A stretch of DNA of 64,000 bases from Sphingopyxis sp. (GTDB lineage Bacteria > Pseudomonadota > Alphaproteobacteria > Sphingomonadales > Sphingomonadaceae), in the NCBI RefSeq assembly GCF_025869345.1, contig NZ_JAOZVW010000138.1, forward strand, positions 1 to 64,000. The letters are read 5' to 3'. This document shows, piece by piece, positions 29,142 to 37,166 of this stretch (its first letter is position 1; each line of letters begins with the position of its first letter). Below the pieces are notes generated by a model. That model did not search any database. It was not told the origin of the DNA and saw only the letters and a program-made list of their open reading frames with translations. Made by a program: the position numbers and the translations under genes.

Positions 29142-29156
29142 TTTCATAATATGAAA
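29142..29156. promoter_or_regulatory. Candidate EctR operator palindrome
   Basis: TTTCATA-A-TATGAAA, a perfect 7-bp inverted repeat around one base, inside the AT-rich 219-nt gap between divergent ectA and ectR. A weaker, related ATCTTTCA...TGAAAAGAT repeat lies at about 29032-29053, nearer ectA. MarR proteins bind palindromes of this size. Position and symmetry support an EctR operator; binding is inferred. Confidence 0.6.
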
Positions 29157-29222
29157 TATTATTCGATTCTCCCAAGCCAGAACGGCTTTGCACCGGGTGT
29201 GCGACGACGCTAACGAATATCC

Positions 29223-29702
29223 ATGGAATCGGAGATAGCGAATGCGACGTTGAAGGCTCTGCGGCGCGTCTTGCGCGCTGCTGAAGGCGGCACCCGTCGC
29301 CTGGCCGCGACGACGGGGCTTACGCCTTCGCAATTGCTGGTGCTGCGCGAGATCGACGGCGGTGAAGACGTGACCCCGGGCGTCGTCGCCCAGCGCCTGC
29401 AATTCAGTCATGCGACGATCACGGCGATCGTGGATCGTCTCGTCGCTCTGCACCTCGTGACCCGCGCACGCAGCGATCGGGATAAACGGCGGATGCTGTT
29501 GGAGACGACTTCGGAAGGAAGGCGCCGCCTGGTGGAGGCGCCCGATATGCTGCAGGAAATATTCGGCGTCCGTTTCTCGGCGCTTCCTGCGTGGGAGCAG
29601 GCGATGATCCTGGCAGGCACGGAGCGATTGGCCGACATATTGGGTGCGGGGGATATGGATGCGGCGCCCTTGCTCGACGCGGGCGCAATAGATCGAACCT
29701 GA
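29223..29702 (+). CDS. ectR: MarR family regulator of ectoine genes
   Basis: 159 residues with a MarR winged helix (about 35-110): TGLTPSQLLVLREID, VVAQRLQFSHATITAIVDRLV and the wing RARSDRDKRRMLLE. A divergent MarR gene directly upstream of ectA is the classic arrangement of EctR, a repressor of osmotically induced ect operons. The symbol rests mainly on that context. The gene is convergent with the next cluster. Confidence 0.88.
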   Translation: MESEIANATLKALRRVLRAAEGGTRRLAATTGLTPSQLLVLREIDGGEDVTPGVVAQRLQFSHATITAIVDRLVALHLVTRARSDRDKRRMLLETTSEGRRRLVEAPDMLQEIFGVRFSALPAWEQAMILAGTERLADILGAGDMDAAPLLDAGAIDRT

Positions 29703-29810
29703 CCCCGGACATTTAGCAGATGGCCAACGTCTTCTGCGGGCGGCTTCCACCGCGACATTTTATCCAGCTGGTGAATTAATGGGTCCCGACCCTAAGGAGC
29801 GTGTCGCCAT

Positions 29811-30599
29811 TCATGGAGCGAGGCCGTTTCGGTCCAGAAAGTCGAAGAGCGCCGCATTGAACGCATCGGCGACTTCGGCGAAGGGATAGTGGCCGGCATT
29901 TTCAAATATTCGGACCTTGGCGCCGGGGATCAGCGCCGCCGTCTGTTCGACGAGATGCGGCTGCGCCACCGGGTCGTGACGTCCGCCGACACAGAGTACT
30001 GGCACTTCCAGTGCCTGGACGACCGGCACGCCTTCATAGCGCTGGATTGCGAGCATTGCCTGGATGAAGGTTTCGCTCGGCGTCTTGCCGGCAATGTCGA
30101 GCACCAGATCGACGGCCGGACCGCTCGATGTGGGCGCGAACATCGATTTGAGCAGCGGCATGGCCGCCTCGGCGAGTGTTCTGACCTGCCGCAGCGGCGG
30201 AATGCGCTTTTCGATGAAGTCGCGGGCGAAGTCTTCGCCGCCCTGCGCCAGCGCGGCGATCGAAGCGGAAATGACGACGGCATGAATCCGGTCCGGGATC
30301 AATTGCGCGACCTTCGGCCCGACGATGCCGCCCATCGAATGGCCGATGATGATATTCTTTTCGGTGCCGAGCTCGGCGATCAGATGCGTCGCGCTTTCCG
30401 CGACCATCTCGATGCTGTAATCGGCGGGCAGCGGCGACAGGCCATATCCCGGCGCGTCCCAGGCGACGACGCGATAGCCCCGACCGACCAGCGCTGAAAT
30501 CTCATGAACCCAGTAATCCTTGGAACCATAGCCGCCGTGGAGCAGGAAGATGGTGATCGGACCATCGCCGATCTTCATATAGTCGGGCATGCGCATCAT
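29811..30599 (-). CDS. Alpha/beta hydrolase
   Basis: 262 residues from the ATG overlapping the MFS stop; the track ORF to 32624 is a run-on. The oxyanion HG dipeptide (FLLHGGYGS), nucleophile elbow GHSMGG (Ser about 88), acid in GGRHDPVAQ and histidine in ENAGHYPF form a complete triad. It resembles carbon-carbon bond hydrolases and esterases of aromatic pathways. It is the last gene of the unit CoA-transferase, MFS, hydrolase, and may hydrolyse a cleavage product in the MarR-controlled pathway. Substrate unknown. Confidence 0.88.
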   Translation of the reverse strand: MMRMPDYMKIGDGPITIFLLHGGYGSKDYWVHEISALVGRGYRVVAWDAPGYGLSPLPADYSIEMVAESATHLIAELGTEKNIIIGHSMGGIVGPKVAQLIPDRIHAVVISASIAALAQGGEDFARDFIEKRIPPLRQVRTLAEAAMPLLKSMFAPTSSGPAVDLVLDIAGKTPSETFIQAMLAIQRYEGVPVVQALEVPVLCVGGRHDPVAQPHLVEQTAALIPGAKVRIFENAGHYPFAEVADAFNAALFDFLDRNGLAP

Positions 30600-31948
30600 T
30601 CGGTCTCCTCGTTGTCGGAAGCGGGCTCGCGGGTGGCGAGCAGGAAGAACAGGCCGGCCACGGCGTAGAGGGCAAAGGCGATCGCGAAGGCGAGCTGGAG
30701 CCCAGTGAAGGACGCGGCGCGGCACGCGGCGTCGGCGATCGGGGCGCCGTGCCCCTCCGCCCCGGCGGCGCAGCGGGCGAAGCCCGCGCCCAGGGAGCGG
30801 GCGGCGAAATGGTCGCTTGCCCAGCCGATCAGCAGCGGGCCGAGCCCCAGCCCGATCAGGTTCATCGCCAACAGCAGCACCGCCGCGGCGCGGGCGCGCA
30901 TCCGCGCGGGAAAGCCGTTCTGCACCGCTCCCAGCGCCGGACCGATGTGCAGGTCGCGCAGGATGGTCGCCGCGACGACCAGCATCGCGACCGTGGGTAG
31001 CGAGGCGGAATAGACGGCGGCGATATAAAGCGGCGCGGCGGCCAACATCCCGAATCCCGGCACGATCAGGCGGTCGCGCCCGGTCCTCGCCGCTATCCGG
31101 TCGGTCACGACTCCGCCCAGACTGGTTCCCGCGAAAGACGCGAGGCCATAGATCACCCCATAGCCGAGCGCGGCCTGAAACAGGTTGAGGTCGGTGCCGC
31201 GCAACAGGAAGGGGATAGCGAACACGACCATGCCGAAGCCGACGAAGCCGCTGATCGTGTTGGCGATCAGGATATAGCGCAGCCGCCGGGTGCCCCAGAA
31301 ATGTCCAACGACCGCGGCGAGCGACGGCGCTTGCCGTTCCGGCGCGGCGCGCCCGGGGTCCGCGATCGTCAGGCGGATGAGCAGTGCCAGCAGGATGCCG
31401 GGAAGGCCGACGATCATGAACGCCGCGCGCCAGCCAAAATGATGCGCGATCCAGCCCCCTGCGACCGCGCCGAACAGCGCGCCGAGCGGGATGCCCAGCG
31501 AATAGATGCCATAGGCCGTGGCGCGACGTTCGGGTGGGAAATAGTCGGCGATCAGCGAATGGGCGGGCGGCGTGCAGCCTGCTTCGCCGACCCCTACGCC
31601 GACCCGCGCCAGGAAAAGCTGCGCAAAATTCTGCGCAAGTCCGCATAAGGCGGTCATCGCCGACCAGACGGCGATCGCGACCGAGATGATCGTCACACGG
31701 TCGCGGGTTTCGGCAAGCCGGGCGATCGGGATGCCGAGCGTGCAATAGAAGATCGAAAAAGCCAGTCCACTCATCAGCCCGACCTGGGCATCGCTGAGTT
31801 CCAACTCGGTCTTGATCGGTTCGGCGAGCGAGCCGATGATCGTTCGGTCGATGAAATTCAGCATGTAGGCGGCCATCAGCATCAGCAGCACGAAGCGGGC
31901 GCTCGGCCTGCGGCGCTGCGGCGCGGTTGCCCAGGGCCGGACGGTCAT
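30596..31948 (-). CDS. MFS transporter in MarR-controlled catabolic cluster
   Basis: 450 residues with 12 helices. The N-terminal AAYMLNFIDRTIIGSLAEPIK and GLAFSIFYCTLGIPIARLAE segments match the spinster-like/aromatic-acid-transporter branch of MFS proteins common in sphingomonad catabolic clusters. The ATG at 31948 overlaps the CoA-transferase stop, and its stop overlaps the hydrolase gene. It probably moves the substrate or a cleavage product across the inner membrane, complementing the outer-membrane TonB receptor at 37167. Confidence 0.9.
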   Translation of the reverse strand: MTVRPWATAPQRRRPSARFVLLMLMAAYMLNFIDRTIIGSLAEPIKTELELSDAQVGLMSGLAFSIFYCTLGIPIARLAETRDRVTIISVAIAVWSAMTALCGLAQNFAQLFLARVGVGVGEAGCTPPAHSLIADYFPPERRATAYGIYSLGIPLGALFGAVAGGWIAHHFGWRAAFMIVGLPGILLALLIRLTIADPGRAAPERQAPSLAAVVGHFWGTRRLRYILIANTISGFVGFGMVVFAIPFLLRGTDLNLFQAALGYGVIYGLASFAGTSLGGVVTDRIAARTGRDRLIVPGFGMLAAAPLYIAAVYSASLPTVAMLVVAATILRDLHIGPALGAVQNGFPARMRARAAAVLLLAMNLIGLGLGPLLIGWASDHFAARSLGAGFARCAAGAEGHGAPIADAACRAASFTGLQLAFAIAFALYAVAGLFFLLATREPASDNEETE

Positions 31949-33129
31949 GCCGGGGCTCCTTCGGAGGCGGGGATGATGCCGTCTTCGATCGCGGCGGCAA
32001 TGCGCTCGGCGGCGATACCGAAGTCGGCCAGAACCGCCGGGCCATGTTCGCCGATCGCCGGGGCATGGGCGAGCATGCCGACCTCCTGCCCCGGCACCTG
32101 GACGCGCGGCGTGTCGCCCAGCCCGGGCTGGGGATCGCGGCATATCCGCGAAAGCGCCTGAAAATGCGGATCGTCGAGCAGGTCGCGAAGGCTGTTGACC
32201 TTTGCCCCGACGATGCCCGCGCGGGCGAAATCCGCATCCCACGCCTCCGCCTCGCGCTCGGCGAGCGCGGCGATGATCGCCGCTTCGCAGGCGGCCCGAT
32301 GCCCGGCGCGCGCGGCGCGTGTGGTAAAGCGCGCATCGGCGGACCATTCGGGATGGCCGAGCGTCTGGGCGAGCAGGGCGAATTCACGGTCGTCCTTGAT
32401 GGCGAGGGCGACGAGTCCTTCCGCGGCGGGGAAAATCCCGGTTGGAACGCCCGCCGAACCGCCGGTCGCCGGCGGCAGCATCGCTGCTTCGGCCAGTTTG
32501 GGCGCCAGAAAGGCCGCGGCCGCCTCCAGCAGGCTGATGTCGATGCGCCGCCCCGTGCCGAAGCGGAAGCGCGCGAGCAGCGCGGTCGTCGCCGCCTGCG
32601 CGGCATAGAGGCCGGTGAGCACATCGACTGGAATATAGTCCATCAGCACCGGCGCGCCCTGTGCGTCGCGCGTCATGTCGAGCCAGCCGGCCTGCGCCTG
32701 GATCACCGTGTCGAGCGCCGGCCGGCCGGCGTGCGGACCGCGCGCGCCAAAGCCCGAGATCGCAAGATAGACGATATCCGGCCGGTCGCCGCGCAGCCTG
32801 TCATAACCCAGGCCGAGCCGATCCATGACGCCGGGGCGAAAGCTTTCGACGACGATGTCGCATTGTCGCGCCACATCGCGCGCCAGGGCTAGTCCGGCGG
32901 GTTGCTTAAGATCGATCGCGAGCGATTTCTTGCCGCGGTTGAAGGTCAGGAAGGGCAGGCCGACCGTCCCCGCCTTGCGCCCGATCATCCGTCCCCAGTC
33001 GCCCTGCAGCGGTTCGACCTTGATCACCTCGGCTCCCGCCAGGGCGAGGAGATGGGCGGCATAGGGGCCGGCGACCCCGGCGCTGGCGTCGAAGACGCGG
33101 ATTCCTTCCAGCGCCATTTTCGTCCCCAT
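31945..33129 (-). CDS. Class III (CaiB/BaiF) CoA-transferase
   Basis: 394 residues. Motifs of the formyl-CoA/CaiB family are present: GIRVFDASAGVAGPYAAHLLALAGAEVIKVEP at the start, FNRGKKSLAIDLK, and a candidate catalytic aspartate in DYIPVDVLTGLYAAQ (about 190-205). Such enzymes move CoA between carboxylic acids, activating a substrate for degradation. The start at 33129 (MGTKMALEGIRV) is preceded by GGGAG; the upstream track start is not credible. It heads the leftward unit, and operator copy 1 (33178) lies between it and the divergent NMO-family gene. Confidence 0.92.
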   Translation of the reverse strand: MGTKMALEGIRVFDASAGVAGPYAAHLLALAGAEVIKVEPLQGDWGRMIGRKAGTVGLPFLTFNRGKKSLAIDLKQPAGLALARDVARQCDIVVESFRPGVMDRLGLGYDRLRGDRPDIVYLAISGFGARGPHAGRPALDTVIQAQAGWLDMTRDAQGAPVLMDYIPVDVLTGLYAAQAATTALLARFRFGTGRRIDISLLEAAAAFLAPKLAEAAMLPPATGGSAGVPTGIFPAAEGLVALAIKDDREFALLAQTLGHPEWSADARFTTRAARAGHRAACEAAIIAALAEREAEAWDADFARAGIVGAKVNSLRDLLDDPHFQALSRICRDPQPGLGDTPRVQVPGQEVGMLAHAPAIGEHGPAVLADFGIAAERIAAAIEDGIIPASEGAPA

Positions 33130-33177
33130 GCCTATCTCCCTTTTTGCAAAATCGGCTTGCCTTGACGATCTTTTTAA

Positions 33178-33189
33178 TTGATCAATCAA
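33178..33189. promoter_or_regulatory. Candidate MarR operator, copy 1
   Basis: TTGATCAATCAA, an inverted repeat TTGAT-CA-ATCAA, in the 86-nt gap between the divergent CoA-transferase and NMO-family genes. The identical 12-mer recurs at 36554 and, inverted, at 37103. With flanks, copies 1 and 3 share 17 bases (ATTGATCAATCAATAAT). Confidence 0.75.
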
Positions 33190-33215
33190 TAATGTCGAGA
33201 GCAAAAGGAAACACC

Positions 33216-34250
33216 ATGGCCGTAAATCCATCCGAAACGCTTGTCGCGACGCTGAAACTGCCCGTTTGCGCCGCGCCGATGTTTCTCGTCTCAGGCCCCG
33301 AACTGGTGCTTGCCGCCTGCCGCGCGGGCGTACTCGGCGCCTTTCCTACCCCCAATGCGCGTAGCATCGACGATCTGGCGAACTGGTTGGAGCGTATCGG
33401 CGCGGGCGTTGCGGCGATCGAGGCGGAGACGGGGCGCGCGCCGCCATGGGCCGCCAACCTCGTCACCCATTCGACCAATGCCCGCCTGCCGGATGATCTG
33501 GCGCTGATCGCGCACCATCGGCCGCCGGTGGTCATCACCGCGCTCGGCAGCCCCAAGCGCGCGCTCGATACGGTACATGGCTATGGTGGGCTGGTGCTCG
33601 CCGACGTCACGTCGCTGGCGCTGGCGCGAAAGGCGATCGCCGCGGGGGTCGATGGCCTGGTCTGCGTCTGCGCGGGCGCCGGCGGCCACACGGGCAGCCT
33701 GTCGCCCTTTGCCTTCATTTCCGCCGTGCGCGCCGAGTTCGACGGGTTGATCGTCGCGGGCGGCGGCATCGCCGACGGATGGGGCGTCGCGGGCGCGATC
33801 GCGGCGGGTGCGGACATCGCCTATGTCGGCACCCGCTTCATCCCGGCGTTCGAGAGCGGGGCCGACCCTCTGCATAAAGGCTATGTGATTTCCGAAGCGA
33901 TCGACGGGCTGATCGTCAGCGACGCGATCAGCGGCGCGCCGGCATCGTGGATCAAGGCCAGCCTTCGGGCCGCAGGCATCGACCCCGACGCCCTGAAGCC
34001 CGGAAGCACCGCGAAGGACTATGACTCGGCAAAGGGAGGCGAAAAGAAACGATGGAAGGAAATCTTCGCCGCCGGACAGGGCATCGGGCGGTCGCGCGTC
34101 GAACAGTCGGTGGACGAGGTCGTCGCGGAACTCGACGCCGAATATCGCCAGGCGCGTGATCGCTTCGCCGGCCTGGGCAAGGCGTGGGAGGCGCCGGCGC
34201 TCGTTGCGGATGCCGAGGTCGATCTGGGCGCCGCAGCCATCTCGCCATGA
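33216..34250 (+). CDS. Nitronate monooxygenase / NPD family flavoenzyme
   Basis: 344 residues, FMN-dependent TIM barrel. N-terminal PVCAAPMFLVSGPELVLAACRAG, the active-site VCAGAGGHTGSLSPF with its histidine, GGGIADG and the FMN phosphate motif AYVGTRF are visible. Members oxidise nitronates, but many in catabolic clusters act on other substrates or as enoyl reductase-like flavoenzymes. The ATG at 33216 has AAAGGAAA upstream. It is divergent from the CoA-transferase across operator copy 1 and the only rightward gene before the MarR gene. Confidence 0.88.
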   Translation: MAVNPSETLVATLKLPVCAAPMFLVSGPELVLAACRAGVLGAFPTPNARSIDDLANWLERIGAGVAAIEAETGRAPPWAANLVTHSTNARLPDDLALIAHHRPPVVITALGSPKRALDTVHGYGGLVLADVTSLALARKAIAAGVDGLVCVCAGAGGHTGSLSPFAFISAVRAEFDGLIVAGGGIADGWGVAGAIAAGADIAYVGTRFIPAFESGADPLHKGYVISEAIDGLIVSDAISGAPASWIKASLRAAGIDPDALKPGSTAKDYDSAKGGEKKRWKEIFAAGQGIGRSRVEQSVDEVVAELDAEYRQARDRFAGLGKAWEAPALVADAEVDLGAAAISP

Positions 34251-34295
34251 CCGATGCGGTGCGACGGCGTTCGCGTCCCGCGAGGCTGCCCCGGA

Positions 34296-34985
34296 TCAGT
34301 TGTCGAGCATCCAGTGCGACAGCAGGTCGGCCATCGCCCGCGGCCGCTCCATCGGCAGCAGGTGGCCCGCACCGGCGACGACATGGGTGCGTGCGCTGCC
34401 GACCAGTTCCTCCATCCGCGCGCGCGGCGTCAGCGGGTCGGCTTCGCCCGCCATCAAGATGAGCGGGCCGTCGAAACTCGCCAGCCGGTCTGTGCGGTCG
34501 GGGCGCGCCATCGCCGCAGCGCTATGGGCGATGAAGCGGCCGGCGCCATAATCCGCCACCATCGCCGCGCGGCGGGCCATCAGATCGGCGTTCGCAATAC
34601 TGTCGGGGTGAAAGGCGGCGGTGGCGTTCGCCTGCACCATCGCTTCATATCCGCCGCTGCGCGCGGTCGCGATCGCCCGTTCGCGGTTGTCGCGCCCCGC
34701 ATCGCCGTCCGCACCCGGCAGCGATCCGGCCAGCGCGAGGCCGGCAATGCGGTCTGGCGCGCGTGCCAGCATCGCCAGCGCGACATAGCCGCCGAAGGAG
34801 AAGCCGCAGAGGTGGAAGCGTCCGGGCAGGCCCGCGAGCAGATGATCCGCCAGCGCGTCGACCCGGTCGAGCGCCGGCAGCGTCGGCGCGCGCGCGTCGA
34901 TGCGCGGATCGATCGCTGCGACGACATCCGCGAAGACCGCGCCCGTATTGTTGAGGCCGGGCAGGAGGAGGAGCGGCCGGGTCAT
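34296..34985 (-). CDS. Alpha/beta hydrolase
   Basis: 229 residues, starting at the ATG that overlaps the dioxygenase stop; the long track ORF is a run-on. The fold begins with LLLLPGLNNTGAVF, and the nucleophile is in CGFSFGGYVA (Ser in G-F-S-F-G). The acid lies in AGEADPLTP and the histidine in GAGHLLPMERP. The oxyanion region reads LPGLN rather than HG. Translational coupling to the carotenoid-oxygenase-family gene suggests it works on the same compound, for example on an ester of substrate or product. Confidence 0.86.
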   Translation of the reverse strand: MTRPLLLLPGLNNTGAVFADVVAAIDPRIDARAPTLPALDRVDALADHLLAGLPGRFHLCGFSFGGYVALAMLARAPDRIAGLALAGSLPGADGDAGRDNRERAIATARSGGYEAMVQANATAAFHPDSIANADLMARRAAMVADYGAGRFIAHSAAAMARPDRTDRLASFDGPLILMAGEADPLTPRARMEELVGSARTHVVAGAGHLLPMERPRAMADLLSHWMLDN

Positions 34986-36481
34986 GCGGCCGGGCGCTCT
35001 CCAGCCAGCCGATCGGCCTCGACCCAGCAGGCGTGCGTGCCGACCGACAGGCGTTCGGGAAGGATCACCGTCGCGATCGGCCCCTTGTCGATCTGCTTTG
35101 CATCGAAGACCAGCAGTTCCGACCGGTCGGCATCCATGTCGGCGACCATCGACAGCAGATAACCGTCGTCCTCGTCGACCGCGCCCTCGCGGCGGGCCAT
35201 CTGCGGCTCGCTGCCGAACCGGCCCGGACCATATTCGAACCGCTGCTGCGCCCCGGTTTCGAGGTCGTATTTCTTGAGTCCGCCGAACAGCCAATGGCCC
35301 GGAACATACAGGACATTATAGCTGTAGCGATAGCGCGCCGCGGCATAATCGTTGCTGACTACCGGGAACTCGCTGACCTCGTCGTCGATATATTGCTCGC
35401 GTGTCTGGCCGGTCTTCAGATTGAAGCGCCAGCGGTGCATCAGCGTCTTGTTGTTATGCTTGTCGAGGTTCGCGCGGATACGTTCATAAACTGCTTCGCG
35501 TCCGCCCTGATGCTCGCCCACAGGGATCATCTTGTAATCAGGCATGATGCAGCCATCCATCACCACCTCGTCACCGTCCTCATAGCAATTGGAGAGATGC
35601 AAGATGTAGCAACTCGATCCTTCGAACCAGCGAATGTCGGTTCCCTTGCCGAAGCGCGGGATGATACCGAAACGCGCCGGCAGGTCGCGGTTGAACTGCA
35701 GCTTGTGCTCGCCGCGTTTGAGGCCCTCGGGCTCGAAGAACAGGGGCAGGTCATGCAGGATCGAATAGTTGGCGGTGATCCCCATGTCGTGGGGCCAGCG
35801 CGCGCCGGGCAGTTCGATCGGCGTGAAGTTAACCAGCCGGTTGTTCCGGTCGATCACCCCGTAATTCATATAGGGGGGATGTTCGGGGAAGTTGAAGAAC
35901 ATCATGTCGCCGGTGGCCGTATCGACCTTGAAATGCGGGCCAACGCCGTCGCGGACGAGGCGCGACCAGTCGGGATCGGCGCCCAGCGTTTCCAGCGTCT
36001 CGGGGTCGAGGCGCCATGCCTCGCTGCCCTGGCCCATGCAGGCGAGCAGCTTGCCGTTGTGCGCGATCACGTCGGTGCCGGCATTATCCTTCATCGCTCC
36101 GATCGCCCCCCACCCGCGGCGCGACGCCTTCGCCGGCTCGAGCAGGCCCGGCCAGAGCGAGCGGCCCGCCGCCTGCTCGGCAAGGAAGCCGGTCGTCTGC
36201 ACGAACCGGTTGCGAAAGCGGGCGCGTCCGTCGTCGAACTGCACAGATGCCAGCATGCCGTCGCCATCGAAGGGGTGATAAAGCCCAAGCGGCTCATGCA
36301 CCTGATTATGTGCATTGCGAATGAAAACGCCGTTCAGGTCGCGCGGAATCTCCCCGACGACCTTCAGGTCGCCGTAATCGGATGTCCATTGCCGCGACGT
36401 GGGGCGGAAGGGGCCTTTCAGGAACGGATTGTCGTTGTCGGGCGCGACGGTCAGCGTGACGTCGTCATTATGGTGCAGCAT
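34982..36481 (-). CDS. Carotenoid oxygenase family dioxygenase (lignostilbene-dioxygenase-like)
   Basis: 499-residue Fe(II) enzyme of the family that splits carbon-carbon double bonds of carotenoids, apocarotenoids or stilbenoids into two carbonyl products. The start motif GVFIRNAHNQVHEPLGLYHPFDGDGM is typical. Four candidate iron-ligand histidines are seen in VGPHFKVD (about 182), RWPHDMGIT (about 231), CYILHLSNCYEDGDE (about 294) and VGTHACWVEAD (about 482). Sphingomonads use this family for lignin-derived stilbenes, but the substrate here cannot be assigned. It is divergent from the MarR gene across operator copy 2. Confidence 0.92.
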   Translation of the reverse strand: MLHHNDDVTLTVAPDNDNPFLKGPFRPTSRQWTSDYGDLKVVGEIPRDLNGVFIRNAHNQVHEPLGLYHPFDGDGMLASVQFDDGRARFRNRFVQTTGFLAEQAAGRSLWPGLLEPAKASRRGWGAIGAMKDNAGTDVIAHNGKLLACMGQGSEAWRLDPETLETLGADPDWSRLVRDGVGPHFKVDTATGDMMFFNFPEHPPYMNYGVIDRNNRLVNFTPIELPGARWPHDMGITANYSILHDLPLFFEPEGLKRGEHKLQFNRDLPARFGIIPRFGKGTDIRWFEGSSCYILHLSNCYEDGDEVVMDGCIMPDYKMIPVGEHQGGREAVYERIRANLDKHNNKTLMHRWRFNLKTGQTREQYIDDEVSEFPVVSNDYAAARYRYSYNVLYVPGHWLFGGLKKYDLETGAQQRFEYGPGRFGSEPQMARREGAVDEDDGYLLSMVADMDADRSELLVFDAKQIDKGPIATVILPERLSVGTHACWVEADRLAGERPAA

Positions 36482-36553
36482 CGCCTTTTCCCTTTATGCT
36501 CTTCTCTCGACTGGCCGCTACTATCCGTGCATAGAAGGCAAGAGTCAAGATCG

Positions 36554-36565
36554 TTGATCAATCAA
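36554..36565. promoter_or_regulatory. Candidate MarR operator, copy 2
   Basis: TTGATCAATCAA, identical to copy 1, in the gap between the divergent dioxygenase and MarR genes and only about 20-30 bases from the MarR start codon. Occupancy would be expected to repress both directions. Confidence 0.75.
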
Positions 36566-36584
36566 ATAAATGGGATGTGATGCC

Positions 36585-37058
36585 ATGCCGAAGCAAAGTG
36601 GAAAAAAAGGCGAAGAAAAGGGGCTGCGCTCGCTCGACCTGCCCGAACCGCGCGATTTCATCCCGCGGCTGATCCGCGCGCACAACAATCTGATCAATGC
36701 CTTTGAAAAGCTCTGCGGCATCCACATGGCGCGCTGGCGCCTGCTCTTCAATCTCGCCCGGCGGGGCAGTTCGTCGCAGAACGACCTGTCGCGGTCGACG
36801 ACGATGGCTCCCGCCGCGGTTACGCGGATTCTGGCGGATATGGAACGTCAGCAGCTCATCCGCCGCAAACCGTCGGCGCAGGACAGCCGCCAGATGATCG
36901 TCGAACTGACTCCGGCGGGCGAGCAACTGGTGATGGAAACGGCGGTGAAGCGCGAACAGTTTCTGCAACAGGCGCTGGCCGGATTCAGCGATGCCGAAAT
37001 CATCCTGCTCGAACGGCTTCTCGGCGATCTGGAAACCAATCTCGGCGCGGCGCGATAG
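36585..37058 (+). CDS. MarR family transcriptional regulator of the dioxygenase cluster
   Basis: 157 residues from ATG 36585 (GGGA nine bases upstream); the in-frame ATG at 36570 adds five residues. The winged helix (about 55-125) shows LFNLARRGSSSQNDLSRSTTMAPAAV, VTRILADMERQQLI and the wing basic pair in RRKPSAQDSRQMIV. Helices at both ends form the dimer. It sits between two of the three operator copies. MarR proteins usually act as ligand-released repressors, so the inducer is likely a pathway substrate or CoA thioester. Confidence 0.92.
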   Translation: MPKQSGKKGEEKGLRSLDLPEPRDFIPRLIRAHNNLINAFEKLCGIHMARWRLLFNLARRGSSSQNDLSRSTTMAPAAVTRILADMERQQLIRRKPSAQDSRQMIVELTPAGEQLVMETAVKREQFLQQALAGFSDAEIILLERLLGDLETNLGAAR

Positions 37059-37102
37059 GCATTTCGGTTCGCGGGAATTGACAGGGTTTCCTCTCCATAT
37101 TA

Positions 37103-37114
37103 TTGATTGATCAA
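37103..37114. promoter_or_regulatory. Candidate MarR operator, copy 3 (inverted)
   Basis: TTGATTGATCAA, the reverse complement of copies 1 and 2, 53 bases upstream of the TonB receptor start and downstream of the MarR stop. The longer ATTATTGATTGATCAAT here is the exact complement of the 17 bases around copy 1. Confidence 0.75.
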
Positions 37115-37166
37115 TGATAGGTCGGTCGAATCGGCAACAGCCGGGATAAATGGGGAGGTTTCGTTC

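Noticed and set aside
29740-29810. GGGTCCCGACCC palindrome between ectR and the hydrolase gene considered as a terminator
   Set aside because: Loop too short for a hairpin and no T-run; not convincing.
30600-32624. Upstream extension of the hydrolase ORF to a 937-aa protein
   Set aside because: The extra part runs through the MFS and CoA-transferase genes in another frame; an ATGA start overlap at 30599 gives a standard hydrolase.
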